Shown here piece by piece: positions 45,535-54,751 of a stretch of 64,000 nucleotides of DNA. The notes under the pieces are model-generated. The model had not been told where the DNA came from. It searched no databases and worked only from the letters and a program-made list of their open reading frames with translations. Position numbers and translations under genes: made by a program. The stretch's first letter is position 1. Each line of letters begins with the position of its first letter. This DNA is from Roseiarcus sp963824475 (GTDB lineage Bacteria > Pseudomonadota > Alphaproteobacteria > Rhizobiales > Beijerinckiaceae): assembly GCA_963824475.1 (NCBI GenBank), contig CAWGPR010000012.1:868001-932000 (forward strand). Reading direction: 5' to 3'.

Positions 45535-46026
45535 ATGATCGAACCTAGGGAAGGCCTGCTGACGCTCCGCCCCGCGCGAGACAATGAGGATGATCCAGCA
45601 TTCTTCTTCGCGCTCTTCGCCGCGACAAGAGCGGCTGAAATGGCCGCGATGCCAATCGACGCCAAGGCCAAAGACTTCCTGCTGCGCGCCCAGCACCGGT
45701 CGATGACCGAAACCTATCGGCGCGAATATCCGAACGCGCGCTGGGAGGTCATCGAGCTCGACAGCGAGCCGGTCGGTCTCCTGGTCACCGACGTCGGAAA
45801 CGCTTGTGTCACCTATGTCGACATCGCGATCCTGCCGCAGGCGCAGGGACGAGGGCTGGCGCGGCGCGTCATGCTGGCGGCGCTCGAGGAGCCTCGGCGG
45901 CTCGGCCTGCCCGCCCGGCTCAGCGTGCTGATGCACAACATCGCCTCGTTGAGGCTCTGCGAACGTGTCGGGTTTGTGCGGGCGGAGGAATCGCCGCCTT
46001 TCGTGCGCCTGGAATGGACCGCGTAG
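45535..46026 (+). CDS. GNAT family N-acetyltransferase
   Basis: A 163-residue acetyltransferase. The acetyl-CoA site is VDIAILPQAQGRGLARRVML, and the C-terminal part is SVLMHNIASLRLCERVGFVR, the usual GNAT N/L..Y..GF end. The ATG at 45535 follows GAGAGGGACGG. In similar clusters a GNAT gene accompanies tail-collar proteins, so it may modify them; the substrate is unknown. Confidence 0.88.
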   Translation: MIEPREGLLTLRPARDNEDDPAFFFALFAATRAAEMAAMPIDAKAKDFLLRAQHRSMTETYRREYPNARWEVIELDSEPVGLLVTDVGNACVTYVDIAILPQAQGRGLARRVMLAALEEPRRLGLPARLSVLMHNIASLRLCERVGFVRAEESPPFVRLEWTA

Positions 46027-46101
46027 GGGCGGACTGTGGGGCTTGGCGTTCGATCCGCACGCAACTGTTTCCGCTCATCGCCTGTGCGGGTTGCAGGCGC
46101 G

Positions 46102-46536
46102 TCAAAACGCCTGCAGCTCTTTGCGGCACGCCTCGCTGAAATCCCGCAGCGGATCGACGTGTTTGTCGATCCAATTCGTCCGCATTTCGTGCAGTGTGAT
46201 GTTCGGCGAGAGATAGGTGTCGACGATGATGCGAACCACGGTATCGGCGGCCTCCACGACTTCCGGCGAGGACAGAAGGCGTATCCGGTTGGTCAGCGCA
46301 TAAATTCCAATGAGGCCGGATAAGTCGTCCCGGCTGGTTTGCAGAGCGTCGGAATATAATTTCGCCGCTTCGTCCAGAAACCTGCCAAACAACGCGGCTC
46401 GGGCGTCCCTCTCCGCCGCCCTCCGCTGCGCCCGGGTTTGCGCCTGTTGCGTCACCCATGAGGTTGCGAACGACGCGAGGCCACCGATGGCCGTTCCGGC
46501 CAGCGCGGCAAAGGCCGATATGTAGGCGGTATCCAT
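46102..46536 (-). CDS. membrane-anchored protein of unknown function
   Basis: A 144-residue protein. The N-terminal membrane helix (ISAFAALAGTAIGGLASFAT) is followed by a charged coiled-coil stretch (QQAQTRAQRRAAERDARAAL) and a helical body. No family was named. It is 22 bases downstream of the encapsulin stop on the same strand and could be the third gene of that operon, but no known encapsulin partner looks like this. Confidence 0.7.
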   Translation of the reverse strand: MDTAYISAFAALAGTAIGGLASFATSWVTQQAQTRAQRRAAERDARAALFGRFLDEAAKLYSDALQTSRDDLSGLIGIYALTNRIRLLSSPEVVEAADTVVRIIVDTYLSPNITLHEMRTNWIDKHVDPLRDFSEACRKELQAF

Positions 46537-46558
46537 CGGGTTCGCTCGATCCGTCGCC

Positions 46559-47377
46559 TCAGGTCGCGGGCTTCGTTGCGGGAGGCGCCAGCGCGACCGA
46601 GGCCTCGGACGTGAGCAGGAGGAACGTCAGCGTCTCCTGAAGGTAGAGCCGGACGACGCTGTCGGTATGGCTCAAATAGCCGATCGAGACGTCCTGGCCG
46701 ATGTGCAAGTCGAAATCGCCGCCGCGGGTGGTGAGCACGAAGGCGCCGTCGATGGCCGGAGCCCAGACGATCTCGTCTTTGACGAGTTTCTTGACATGCT
46801 CCAGCACCGGGTAGCCGTTGTCGCTGGTCTCGGCGAGGGCGGTATAGGCGTCGGCGCCGAGCAGCGCCGAATAGGGCCCGTTGACGCCGACCAGGCGGAG
46901 TTGGCTCAGGGCCTGCGCGATTGCGTCCGGGTACTGACGCACGTCGGCCGGCAGGGTCATGATCGGGTTGCTCGTGCCCTGCCGGACGCCGCCGATGCCC
47001 GCCGCGGGATAGCCTTCGAAGATGGCGCGGTCCTCGGCATAAGCGATCTTCTGCGCGGCCTCCTTCGCCGGCTGCCAGTCCGAGTCGTTCGCGCCGCGCT
47101 CAACGTCGTCGATCTGCTGGCGATCGAGCTCGAAGGGGACCCTGAGTTCGACCAACGGCTTGACCTCGCGCTGTCGCGCGAGCACGCCCTCGCCCGGCGC
47201 GGCGATCGCCTTGAGGTGTCCGGTCCCGACGGCGGAAAGGCCGACCCCGCCTGGCCCCTCAACGTCGACCACGCGCCGTCCGGCGAGGTAGCGTTTTAAG
47301 GTCCGCGTTGTCTCTTCTTCGATGCTGGCCCACGCGTTGTCGGAAATCGGCGCAAGCTCGCGGTGAAGATTATTCAT
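46559..47377 (-). CDS. encapsulin shell protein (family 1)
   Basis: A 272-residue HK97-fold protein that assembles into a nanocompartment. It begins MNNLHRELAPISDNAWASIE, has TRTLKRYLAGRRVVDVEGPG, VPFELDRQQIDDVERGANDS and YAEDRAIFEGYPAAGIGG, and ends with the LYLQETLTFLLLTSEASVAL strand, all typical of Linocin M18-type encapsulins. The ATG overlaps the DyP stop (ATGA). The cargo is the DyP peroxidase encoded just upstream. Confidence 0.96.
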   Translation of the reverse strand: MNNLHRELAPISDNAWASIEEETTRTLKRYLAGRRVVDVEGPGGVGLSAVGTGHLKAIAAPGEGVLARQREVKPLVELRVPFELDRQQIDDVERGANDSDWQPAKEAAQKIAYAEDRAIFEGYPAAGIGGVRQGTSNPIMTLPADVRQYPDAIAQALSQLRLVGVNGPYSALLGADAYTALAETSDNGYPVLEHVKKLVKDEIVWAPAIDGAFVLTTRGGDFDLHIGQDVSIGYLSHTDSVVRLYLQETLTFLLLTSEASVALAPPATKPAT

Positions 47378-48447
47378 AGCCCTTTTTCTCCTTTGAGCGA
47401 GCCGATTCCGAGCGAACCATCAGACGCGCGGTCCGTGGATGGCGCCGGTTCGACCGTAGGTTTCGCGGGCGGCGCGGCTGCTGCGGGGGCGTCTTCGCCA
47501 AGCGCGTCCAGGAACGTCGCGGAGGGAACGAAAAACAGCGTTCCAGTCACCGCGCGGCTGAAGTCGAGCAGCCGGTCATAGTTGCCGGGCGGGCGCCCGA
47601 CGAACATGTTCTCGATCATCTGTTCGGTCACGCGCGGCGTGCGGCAATAGCCGATGAAATAGGTGCCGTATTCGCCGCTTCCCACCTGGCCGAAGGGCAT
47701 ATTGTCGCGAACGATCTGAAATTCTTTCCCGTTCTCGGTGATGGTGGTCAGCGCATTGTGCGCGGACGTCGGCTTGACCGAATCGTCCAGCTCGATATCG
47801 GCGAGCTTGGTGCGGCCGATGATGCGCTCCTGCGCCTCCGTGGACAGCGCATTCCATCCGCTGATGTCATGGACATATTTCTGCGTGATCACGTAGCTTC
47901 CGCCGGCGAACGCGGGGTCCTCCGCGCCGATGAGCGCGGCTTCGATCACCGCTTGCCCACGCGGATTTTCGGTCCCGTCGACGAACCCCAGAAGGTCGCG
48001 GTCGTCGAAGTAGCGAAAGCCATGCACCTCGTCGACCGCTGTGACCGCTTCGCCAAGCCGGGCCATGATCTGCGCCGCGATCTCGAAGCACAGGTCCATC
48101 CGCTTGGCGCGGATATGGAACAGAAGATCCCCCGGGGTCGCCACCGCGTGGCGCGGTCCGGACCGGAACTCGCGGAAAGGATGCAGCTCGGCCGGGCGCG
48201 GGTCCCCGAACAGCCGGTCCCACGCGTCGGACCCGATGCCGATCACGCAGGAGAGGCCGGCTTCGAGATCGCGAAATTCAACCGCGCGAACCAGGCCCGC
48301 AAAGTCGGCGCAAAACGACCGGACCGCTGCCCGATTGTCCGCGCCTGGGTTTATCGTCACGACCAGGAAGATCGCGGCGCGGGTGAGCGGCGCGGATACC
48401 GGCTGTGGAACCACCACAGCTTCGGTTTCTGAAGTCGTGTAGGTCAT
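47374..48447 (-). CDS. DyP-type peroxidase, encapsulin cargo
   Basis: A 357-residue haem peroxidase. The GxxDG motif is LGFVDGTENPRG, with the distal Asp, and the proximal His is in KPTSAHNALTTI. The last residues, DGSLGIGSLKG plus a short tail, match the encapsulin-loading peptide and follow a Pro/Ala-rich flexible linker (PAAAAPPAKPTVEPAP). It would be packaged in the shell and protect against peroxide. The ATG at 48447 was chosen. It is translationally coupled to the encapsulin gene. Confidence 0.96.
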   Translation of the reverse strand: MTYTTSETEAVVVPQPVSAPLTRAAIFLVVTINPGADNRAAVRSFCADFAGLVRAVEFRDLEAGLSCVIGIGSDAWDRLFGDPRPAELHPFREFRSGPRHAVATPGDLLFHIRAKRMDLCFEIAAQIMARLGEAVTAVDEVHGFRYFDDRDLLGFVDGTENPRGQAVIEAALIGAEDPAFAGGSYVITQKYVHDISGWNALSTEAQERIIGRTKLADIELDDSVKPTSAHNALTTITENGKEFQIVRDNMPFGQVGSGEYGTYFIGYCRTPRVTEQMIENMFVGRPPGNYDRLLDFSRAVTGTLFFVPSATFLDALGEDAPAAAAPPAKPTVEPAPSTDRASDGSLGIGSLKGEKGL

Positions 48448-48579
48448 GAAGTCTCCCGCCGCCGCTCTCATGTCTGGACAGCGCGCGCCGATCAAGGGCT
48501 ATCTTTCGGAGACGATCATCGGGGACCGCGCGCCGGGCGCCGCTTGCCGCGGTTTCGCGACTGCTCGAAATCGCATAAC

Positions 48580-49110
48580 TTGCCGACGGCCCATGTTTCC
48601 CCCGACCTCATCGCCCGCGCCTCCGCGCTCATCGTTCGATATCGCGCCGTGGGACGCATGGTCGTGACGGCGGAGTCCTGCACCGGCGGGCTGATTGCCG
48701 GCCTTTTGACGGAAATTCCCGGCTCTTCGAACGTGCTCGAGCGCGGCTTCGTCGTCTATTCCAACGCCGCGAAGGAGGAGCTGCTCGGCGTTCCGGCCGA
48801 GACGCTGGCGAAGCACGGCGCGGTCAGCGGTGAGACGGCGCGGGCGATGGCCGAGGGTGCGCTGGCCAAATCGCGCGCGGACGTTGCGGTCAGCGTGACC
48901 GGAATCGCCGGGCCGGACGGCGGCACGGCGGCGAAGCCGGTCGGCCTCGTTCATTTCGCCTGCGCGCGGCGCGGCGCGCCGACCGTCACCCGGGAGGAGC
49001 GGTTCGGCGACATCGGGCGCGAGGCGGTGCGGCTCGCCTCGGTCAAGGTCGGCCTCGATTTGTTGGAGGCGGCGGGCGCTGAGGGCGAAACGCGTTACGC
49101 GCGCCTGTAG
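48580..49110 (+). CDS. pncC: CinA-family nicotinamide-nucleotide amidohydrolase
   Basis: A 176-residue CinA C-terminal domain enzyme that would hydrolyse NMN to nicotinate mononucleotide and ammonia. The active-site region is VVTAESCTGGLIAGLLTEIP; VYSNAAKEELLGVPAETLAK and AVSVTGIAGPDGGTAAKPVG follow. No ATG fits; a TTG at 48580 gives the family length, with another TTG at 48544. It is stand-alone, without the N-terminal MoeA-like domain, and converges on coq10 with a 16-base overlap. Confidence 0.9.
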   Translation: MPTAHVSPDLIARASALIVRYRAVGRMVVTAESCTGGLIAGLLTEIPGSSNVLERGFVVYSNAAKEELLGVPAETLAKHGAVSGETARAMAEGALAKSRADVAVSVTGIAGPDGGTAAKPVGLVHFACARRGAPTVTREERFGDIGREAVRLASVKVGLDLLEAAGAEGETRYARL

Positions 49111-49553
49111 ACCACATCGGCGCGCCGCTCGAAAGCGCCGGCGAATTTTCGGAACGCGGCGTCGAACATCGAGCCCATTAGCGCGCCGAGCGTGCGGCTC
49201 CTGAACTCGTAGTCGATGAAGAAACTGACGCGCGACCCCTCGCCGTCAGCTTCGTCCTTGAAGGTCCACACGTTTTCGAGCCGGCTGAACGGCCCGTCAA
49301 TATATTCGACCCGCACCTTGAGATGCGGCTTATCGAGCGTGACCCGGCTCGTGAATGTCTCGCGAATGAGCTTGTAGCCGACCGTCATGTCGGCGATGAG
49401 CGTTTCCTGGCCGTCGGCGTCCTGCCTTCGGTTGCGCACTTTCAGCGCCTTGCATAGTGGGACGAATTCCGGATAGCGCTCGACGTCGGCGACAAGATCG
49501 AACATCTCAGCGGCCTTGTGGCGAACGCGGCGCTCGACGCGGAACAAGGGCAA
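49095..49553 (-). CDS. COQ10/RatA-like START-domain protein
   Basis: A 152-residue START/Bet v1-fold protein: RVRHKAAEMFDLVADVERYP, EFVPLCKALKVRNRR, PFSRLENVWTFKDE and FRSRTLGALMGSMFDAAFRK. In mitochondria and Alphaproteobacteria the family binds coenzyme Q and supports respiration; the E. coli relative is named RatA. It is the usual neighbour of pncC in Rhizobiales. Confidence 0.92.
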   Translation of the reverse strand: MPLFRVERRVRHKAAEMFDLVADVERYPEFVPLCKALKVRNRRQDADGQETLIADMTVGYKLIRETFTSRVTLDKPHLKVRVEYIDGPFSRLENVWTFKDEADGEGSRVSFFIDYEFRSRTLGALMGSMFDAAFRKFAGAFERRADVVYRRA

Positions 49554-49589
49554 GGTCAGGGACCTCCAGCGCCCGCGTTGGGTCGGTGG

Positions 49590-49994
49590 TCAGGGCTTCG
49601 GCGCCGGCGCGGAGGGAGCGGCAGGGGCAGGCGCAGCCGGAGGCGCCGACGGCGCGCCTGACTGGCCTTCCATCTTCTTGAGCTGATCGAGAATGTTGCC
49701 TGGCGCAACCGGGGTTGGCGCGGTCTGCCCCGCCGGGGCCGGGCCCCTCTCGAGGATCGAATGGGGCGCGCGGTTCCAGCTCGAGAGAATGGACATCAAG
49801 AGGGCGGTGGCGAAAAACAGCGCGCCGAGAATGGCGGTCGCGCGCGAGAGCGCATTCGCCTGGCCGCGGCCGGTCATGAAACTGCCGGTCCCCCCGCCCG
49901 TCCCGAGCGCGCCGCCCTCGGAGCGCTGCAAGAGGACGACCCCGATCAGCGCGACGACGATCAGAATGTGAATGACAAGGAGGACGGACTGCAT
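49590..49994 (-). CDS. secG: preprotein translocase subunit SecG
   Basis: A 134-residue SecG. Two membrane helices are seen (LLVIHILIVVALIGVVLLQR; TAILGALFFATALLMSILSS) with the conserved GGALGTGGGTGSFMTGRGQA loop between. The C-terminus is a Pro/Ala-rich tail, common in Alphaproteobacteria. It follows tpiA on the same strand, a classic arrangement. Confidence 0.95.
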   Translation of the reverse strand: MQSVLLVIHILIVVALIGVVLLQRSEGGALGTGGGTGSFMTGRGQANALSRATAILGALFFATALLMSILSSWNRAPHSILERGPAPAGQTAPTPVAPGNILDQLKKMEGQSGAPSAPPAAPAPAAPSAPAPKP

Positions 49995-50106
49995 GAAGGT
50001 TCCGAACGGGGAGATTGGCCGCCCCTAATGCGGCGGCGTCTTAGATGGCGCGCTCCTAACACGGCGCAAGGGGGGCGTCCATCGGAACGGAACGGGGAAA
50101 TCGCCG

Positions 50107-50865
50107 TCACCGATAGGCGGCTGCGATCGCCAGAAATTCCGTCGCTCTCAGGCTCGCCCCGCCGACCAGCGCGCCGTCGACATTGTCGAGGGTCAAAAGC
50201 TCGCCGCAATTGCTCGGCTTGACCGAGCCCCCGTAGAGAAGGCGCATCCGCAGTCCTTGCGCGCCATACATTTCGGCGAGCAGCGTCCGGATCACCTGAT
50301 GCATTTCCGCGACGTCCGCAGGCGTCGGGGTGAGCCCGGTTCCGATCGCCCAGATCGGCTCGTAGGCAACGACCAAAGTCTCCGGCGCGCCGCCCAGCGG
50401 CAGCGAGCCCAGAAGTTGCCGCGGCACGACCGCCATCGCATCGCCCAACTCGCGTTCTGTCTTTGTCTCGCCGACGCAGACAATGGGAACCAGTCCCGCG
50501 CTGAGGGCCGCTTCGACCTTGGCGCGCACGAGGGCGTCGGTCTCGTGATGGAGCGTGCGCCGCTCCGAATGGCCGCCGATGACGTAAGTCGCGCCCGCGT
50601 CCTTGAGCATCGGGGCAGAAATGTCGCCGGTGAAGGCCCCGCTCGCCACCGGGTGGCAATCCTGGGCGCCGAGACTGAGCTCGCCGCCCTTGATCCTCCA
50701 GGCGGCTTGCGCGAGCAGCGTCGCCGGTGGGCAGACCAGCAGCTCGGCGAGGCCGGATTCGCCTGCGTCCGCCGCCTGCCGCATGGCGTCGATCTCGGCC
50801 AAGGATCCGGACAGGCCATTCATCTTCCAGTTGCCGGCGACCAACGGCCGCACGCCAGGGGTCAT
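50107..50865 (-). CDS. tpiA: triosephosphate isomerase
   Basis: A 252-residue TIM-barrel enzyme of glycolysis and the Calvin cycle. The catalytic Lys is in VAGNWKMNG, the His in YVIGGHSERR, the Glu in VVAYEPIWAIGTG, and the phosphate-binding loops are LLYGGSVKPSN and GALVGGASLRA. It is complete and typical. It is divergent from ppiD, with a repeat-rich 255-base gap. Confidence 0.98.
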   Translation of the reverse strand: MTPGVRPLVAGNWKMNGLSGSLAEIDAMRQAADAGESGLAELLVCPPATLLAQAAWRIKGGELSLGAQDCHPVASGAFTGDISAPMLKDAGATYVIGGHSERRTLHHETDALVRAKVEAALSAGLVPIVCVGETKTERELGDAMAVVPRQLLGSLPLGGAPETLVVAYEPIWAIGTGLTPTPADVAEMHQVIRTLLAEMYGAQGLRMRLLYGGSVKPSNCGELLTLDNVDGALVGGASLRATEFLAIAAAYR

Positions 50866-51022
50866 TCAGGCCTCCCCGCCTCTCGTTGGGCGCGGTTGTT
50901 ATCATCGCGGTTGCGCCTATGCAAAACATGCAGGCGTCGCTAGATAAGGCGCGCTCGCGGCGGACGCGGTCGGCGACCGCGTCTACAGCAGCGGCCTGTA
51001 GCCGCGATCGATGATCGCGGCG

Positions 51023-51082
51023 GACGCGGTCCAAAGGGTGTCCGGAAGGACGCCCGTCTATCAACGGGCTTTGGACCGCGTC
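51023..51082. repeat. strong palindrome upstream of ppiD
   Basis: Arms GACGCGGTCCAAAG (51023-51036) and CTTTGGACCGCGTC (51069-51082) are perfect complements. The spacer itself contains GGGTGTCC/GGACGCCC. A shorter related motif, GGACGCGGTC...GACCGCGTC, lies at about 50960-50983. It is either a dispersed repeat or a hairpin in the ppiD leader. Confidence 0.8.
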
Positions 51083-51120
51083 TACAGCGACAAGAGCGAC
51101 GGAAGGACGGAAACGGCGAC

Positions 51121-53016
51121 ATGCTCGAATCGATCCGCAACGCGGCTCAGGGGGTCGTCGGCAAGGCGATCATGACCGTGGTCATGGGGCTCATCATCGT
51201 CAGCTTCGTCATCTGGGGCGTGGGCGACATGCTGCGCGGGTTCACGACGTCCACCGTCGCCTCGGTCGGCGGAACGAAAATCTCCGCCCAGGAATACCGT
51301 GTCGCCTATGATCGAGCGGTTCAGCAATATCAGCGCCGGCTGCGGCGCCCGTTCACCTACGAGGAGGCGCGCCAGATCGGCCTCGACCGCAGCATCCTCC
51401 AGCAATTGCTGAGCGAAGCGGCGATCGACGACGAGGCGCGCAAGCTCGGCCTCGACATTTCCGACGAGGCGCTGCGCGAAATCATTACCTCGAACCAGAA
51501 CTTCCGCGACAAGTCGGGCGCATTCGACCCGGCCCGCTTCGCCGGCGCGCTGCGTGACATGGATATGAGCGAGCGCGGCTTCGTCTTGGAGCTGCGCAAG
51601 CAGGTGCTCAGGCAGTTCATTGTCGCCGCGCTGGCGACGGGGGTCGCAGCGCCCAAGGCCGAGACCGAAGCGGAAGCCGATTATCAGGGCCAGACCCGCT
51701 CGGCCGATTATTTCCTCCTGCCCGCTTCGGCGGCGGGCGACATTCCCGCCGCCTCCGAGGAGGCGCTCAAGACCTTCTACAACGATCGCAAGTCGAGCTA
51801 CCGCGCGCCCGAATACCGGGGAATGACCATTCTGGCGCTGGAGCCGGACACGATCGCCAATCCGGCCGAAGTGAGCGACGCCGACGCCGAGGCCGCCTAT
51901 CAGAAGCTCGCCGGCAAGGATCCGAAGTTCGGCGCGCCCGAGAAGCGCGACCTGCAGCAGATCCTGTTTCCCAACCAGGGCGACGCCGAGGCCGCCGAGG
52001 CCAAGCTCAAGGCCGGCGCCAGTTTCGACGACCTCGTCAAGGAGCGAGGCCTGAAAGCCGAAGACACCGACATCGGCGAGACGACCAAGGACGCGATGCT
52101 CGACAAGGACGAGGCCGACGCGGTCTTCGCCTTGCCGCAAGGGGCCGTCAGCGGCGTGCTGAAGAGCCAGTTTGGTCCGGTGATCGTCCGCGTCAAAGGC
52201 GTCACCCCGTCCACGGTCAAGCCATACGCGGAGGTCGCCGACGAGGTGAAGCGAGAGGTCTCCGCTTCGCGCGCGGGCGACAAGATCCAGGCCCTGCACG
52301 ACAAGATCGAGGACCTCAGGGTGTCGGGCAAGACCATCCTCGAAGCCGCAAAGGCCGTGGGCTTGACCGGGCAATCGATCAACGCGGTCGACGCCGCGGG
52401 CCGCGACCTGAAAGGCGAGTCGGTCAACCTGCCGGACAAGCCCGAGCTGTTGCGCGCCGCCTTCGCTTCCGACGTCGGCATCGACGAGGCGCCGCTGAAC
52501 ACGAAGGACGGCGGCTTCATCTGGTATGAGATCGCCAAGGTCGATCCGGCGCACGACCTCACGTTCGAGGAGGCGAAGCCAGAGGTCGAGAAGCAATGGC
52601 GCGCCGAAGAGATCAACAAGGCGCTCGCCGGCAAGGCGGATGATCTCGTCAAGCAGATCAGCGCCGGCGGAAACATCGCCGACGCAGCGAAGGCCGCGGG
52701 GGCCGAGATGAAAACGGCGGCGGACGTCCATCGCGCCGAGCAGGGACCCTTACCGGAATCGGTCGTGGCCGCGATCTTCCGCGAGCCCGCCGACGGCGCA
52801 GGCTCCGCCGCGACGCCCGACGGGCGGGTGGTGTTCAAGATCACCGCCGACCGGACGCCGCCGGTCGATTTCGCCGACGCCCACGTCAAGGGGATGGCCT
52901 CCGAGCTCGAAAACTCGACCCGCGAGAGCGTGCTCGACCAATATGTCGCCGCGTTGCGTCGGACGCTCGGCGTCGCCATCCATCAGGACGCCCTCCAATC
53001 CGCCGAGGGCGGCTGA
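51121..53016 (+). CDS. ppiD: peptidyl-prolyl cis-trans isomerase, SurA/PpiD type
   Basis: A 631-residue inner-membrane-anchored periplasmic chaperone. An N-terminal anchor (GKAIMTVVMGLIIVSFVIWG) is followed by a SurA-type helical domain (SAQEYRVAYDRAVQQYQRRL; AIDDEARKLGLDISDEALRE) and a parvulin-like PPIase region (KRDLQQILFPNQGDAEAAEA; GVLKSQFGPVIVRVKGV). Several parvulin active-site residues look weak, as in other PpiD proteins, which act mainly as chaperones. It is followed by trpE after 7 bases. Confidence 0.93.
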   Translation: MLESIRNAAQGVVGKAIMTVVMGLIIVSFVIWGVGDMLRGFTTSTVASVGGTKISAQEYRVAYDRAVQQYQRRLRRPFTYEEARQIGLDRSILQQLLSEAAIDDEARKLGLDISDEALREIITSNQNFRDKSGAFDPARFAGALRDMDMSERGFVLELRKQVLRQFIVAALATGVAAPKAETEAEADYQGQTRSADYFLLPASAAGDIPAASEEALKTFYNDRKSSYRAPEYRGMTILALEPDTIANPAEVSDADAEAAYQKLAGKDPKFGAPEKRDLQQILFPNQGDAEAAEAKLKAGASFDDLVKERGLKAEDTDIGETTKDAMLDKDEADAVFALPQGAVSGVLKSQFGPVIVRVKGVTPSTVKPYAEVADEVKREVSASRAGDKIQALHDKIEDLRVSGKTILEAAKAVGLTGQSINAVDAAGRDLKGESVNLPDKPELLRAAFASDVGIDEAPLNTKDGGFIWYEIAKVDPAHDLTFEEAKPEVEKQWRAEEINKALAGKADDLVKQISAGGNIADAAKAAGAEMKTAADVHRAEQGPLPESVVAAIFREPADGAGSAATPDGRVVFKITADRTPPVDFADAHVKGMASELENSTRESVLDQYVAALRRTLGVAIHQDALQSAEGG

Positions 53017-53023
53017 TACGCCG

Positions 53024-54547
53024 ATGACCACCCTGCCCGACTACGAAGCCTTCGCGCGCGCCTATGTCGCTGGCGAGGCGGAGGTGGCGGTCACGACGCT
53101 GGTCGCCGATCTCGAGACCCCGGTCTCGGCCTATCTCAAGCTCGCGCGCGGTCGCTCGGGCAATATGTTCCTGCTCGAATCGGTCGAGGGCGGCGCGCAG
53201 CGCGGCCGCTATTCGATGATCGGCCTCGATCCCGACCTCATCTTCCGCTCGACCGGCGATCACGCCGAGATCAACCGCCGGGCGCTTACCGATCCGGACG
53301 CTTTCGTCCCCTGCCCCGGCAAGCCGCTCGATGTGTTGAGATCGCTGCTGGCCGAATCGCGCATCGACATGCCGCCCGGCCTGCCGCCGATGTCGGCTGG
53401 CGTATTCGGCTATCTCGGCTACGACATGGTGAGGCGGATGGAGCGCTTGGCTCCAGCCAAGCCCGACCCGATCGGCGTGCCCGAGGCGCTCTTGATCCGC
53501 CCGACCGTCATGGTCGTGTTCGACGGCGCGCGCGACGAGATGGCGATCGTGACGCCGGTCCGCCCGGCGCCCGGCGTCTCGGCCCGCGCGGCTTACGAGA
53601 GCGCCATGGCGCGGCTGGACGCAGTGGTCGACGCGCTCGAATCGCCGCTCGATCATCCGGCCGGCGTGGCCGTAGACCCGCTCGTCAAGGCGGGCGCGGC
53701 GCGGTCGAACACGACCGAGGCCGAATACAAGGCGATGGTCGCCCGGGCGAAGGACTATATCGCCGCCGGCGACGCGTTCCAGATCGTGCTGTCGCAACGG
53801 TTCACCAGCCGCTTCGACCTGCCGGCCTTCGCCCTCTATCGGGCGCTCCGACGCGTCAATCCGTCGCCATACCTCTGCTTCCTCGATTTCGGCGGCTTCC
53901 AGATCGTCTGCTCCAGCCCCGAAATCCTGGTCAGGGTGCGCGACGGCAAGGTCGTCATCCGCCCGATCGCCGGCACGCGCCCGCGGGGAAAAAGTCCGAC
54001 CGAGGACGAGGCGCTGGCGGCCGAACTCATGGCCGATCCGAAGGAGCGCGCTGAACATCTGATGCTGCTCGACCTCGGCCGCAACGACGTCGGCCGGGTC
54101 GCGAAGATCGGCACGGTCAAGGTGACCGACAGTTTCTTCATCGAACGCTATAGCCACGTGATGCACATCGTCTCCAATGTCGAGGGCGAATTGCGCGACG
54201 GCGTCGATGCGGTCACCGCGCTTGCCGCCGGGTTTCCCGCCGGCACCGTCTCCGGCGCGCCGAAAGTGCGGGCGATGCAGATCATCGACGAACTGGAGAA
54301 GGACAAGCGCGGCATCTACGCCGGCTGCATCGGCTATTTCGGCGCCGGGGGCGAAATGGACACCTGCATCGTGCTGCGCGCCTCGGTGGTGAAAGACGGG
54401 CTGATGCACGTTCAGGCCGGCGCCGGCATTGTCTATGATTCCTCCCCCGCCGCCGAGCAGAAGGAATGCGTCGACAAGGCGCGCGCCTTGTTCCGCGCGG
54501 CGGAAGAAGCAGTGCGGTTCGCGGTTCGGGGCAAGCGCGGGCAGTAG
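53024..54547 (+). CDS. trpE: anthranilate synthase component I
   Basis: A 507-residue chorismate-using enzyme for tryptophan synthesis. It shows LLESVEGGAQRGRYSMIGLD (Trp-binding feedback region), IVLSQRFTSRFDLPAFALYR, CFLDFGGFQIVCSSPEILVR, PIAGTRPRGKSPTEDEALAA and FPAGTVSGAPKVRAMQIIDE. The ATG at 53024 follows ppiD closely. The usual downstream trpG-trpD-trpC genes are absent; an unrelated secreted gene follows. Confidence 0.96.
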   Translation: MTTLPDYEAFARAYVAGEAEVAVTTLVADLETPVSAYLKLARGRSGNMFLLESVEGGAQRGRYSMIGLDPDLIFRSTGDHAEINRRALTDPDAFVPCPGKPLDVLRSLLAESRIDMPPGLPPMSAGVFGYLGYDMVRRMERLAPAKPDPIGVPEALLIRPTVMVVFDGARDEMAIVTPVRPAPGVSARAAYESAMARLDAVVDALESPLDHPAGVAVDPLVKAGAARSNTTEAEYKAMVARAKDYIAAGDAFQIVLSQRFTSRFDLPAFALYRALRRVNPSPYLCFLDFGGFQIVCSSPEILVRVRDGKVVIRPIAGTRPRGKSPTEDEALAAELMADPKERAEHLMLLDLGRNDVGRVAKIGTVKVTDSFFIERYSHVMHIVSNVEGELRDGVDAVTALAAGFPAGTVSGAPKVRAMQIIDELEKDKRGIYAGCIGYFGAGGEMDTCIVLRASVVKDGLMHVQAGAGIVYDSSPAAEQKECVDKARALFRAAEEAVRFAVRGKRGQ

Positions 54548-54751
54548 GCGCTGGGGTTCGAACGACCCCGCGGCCAGACCCTCCGAGGCGCGCCACGGCC
54601 GCCTGTGATTGCCGTGTGATCCTAATCACAGACGCGGCGGCGGCAGCGGCTTTATTCAGTGGGCACTCTCAACCAAGCGTCATGCGTGATTTGTATCTGA
54701 TCCGTCCAATTCCGTCGGCCCGTTTCCGCTCCGATCACAGGGGAAGACTCC

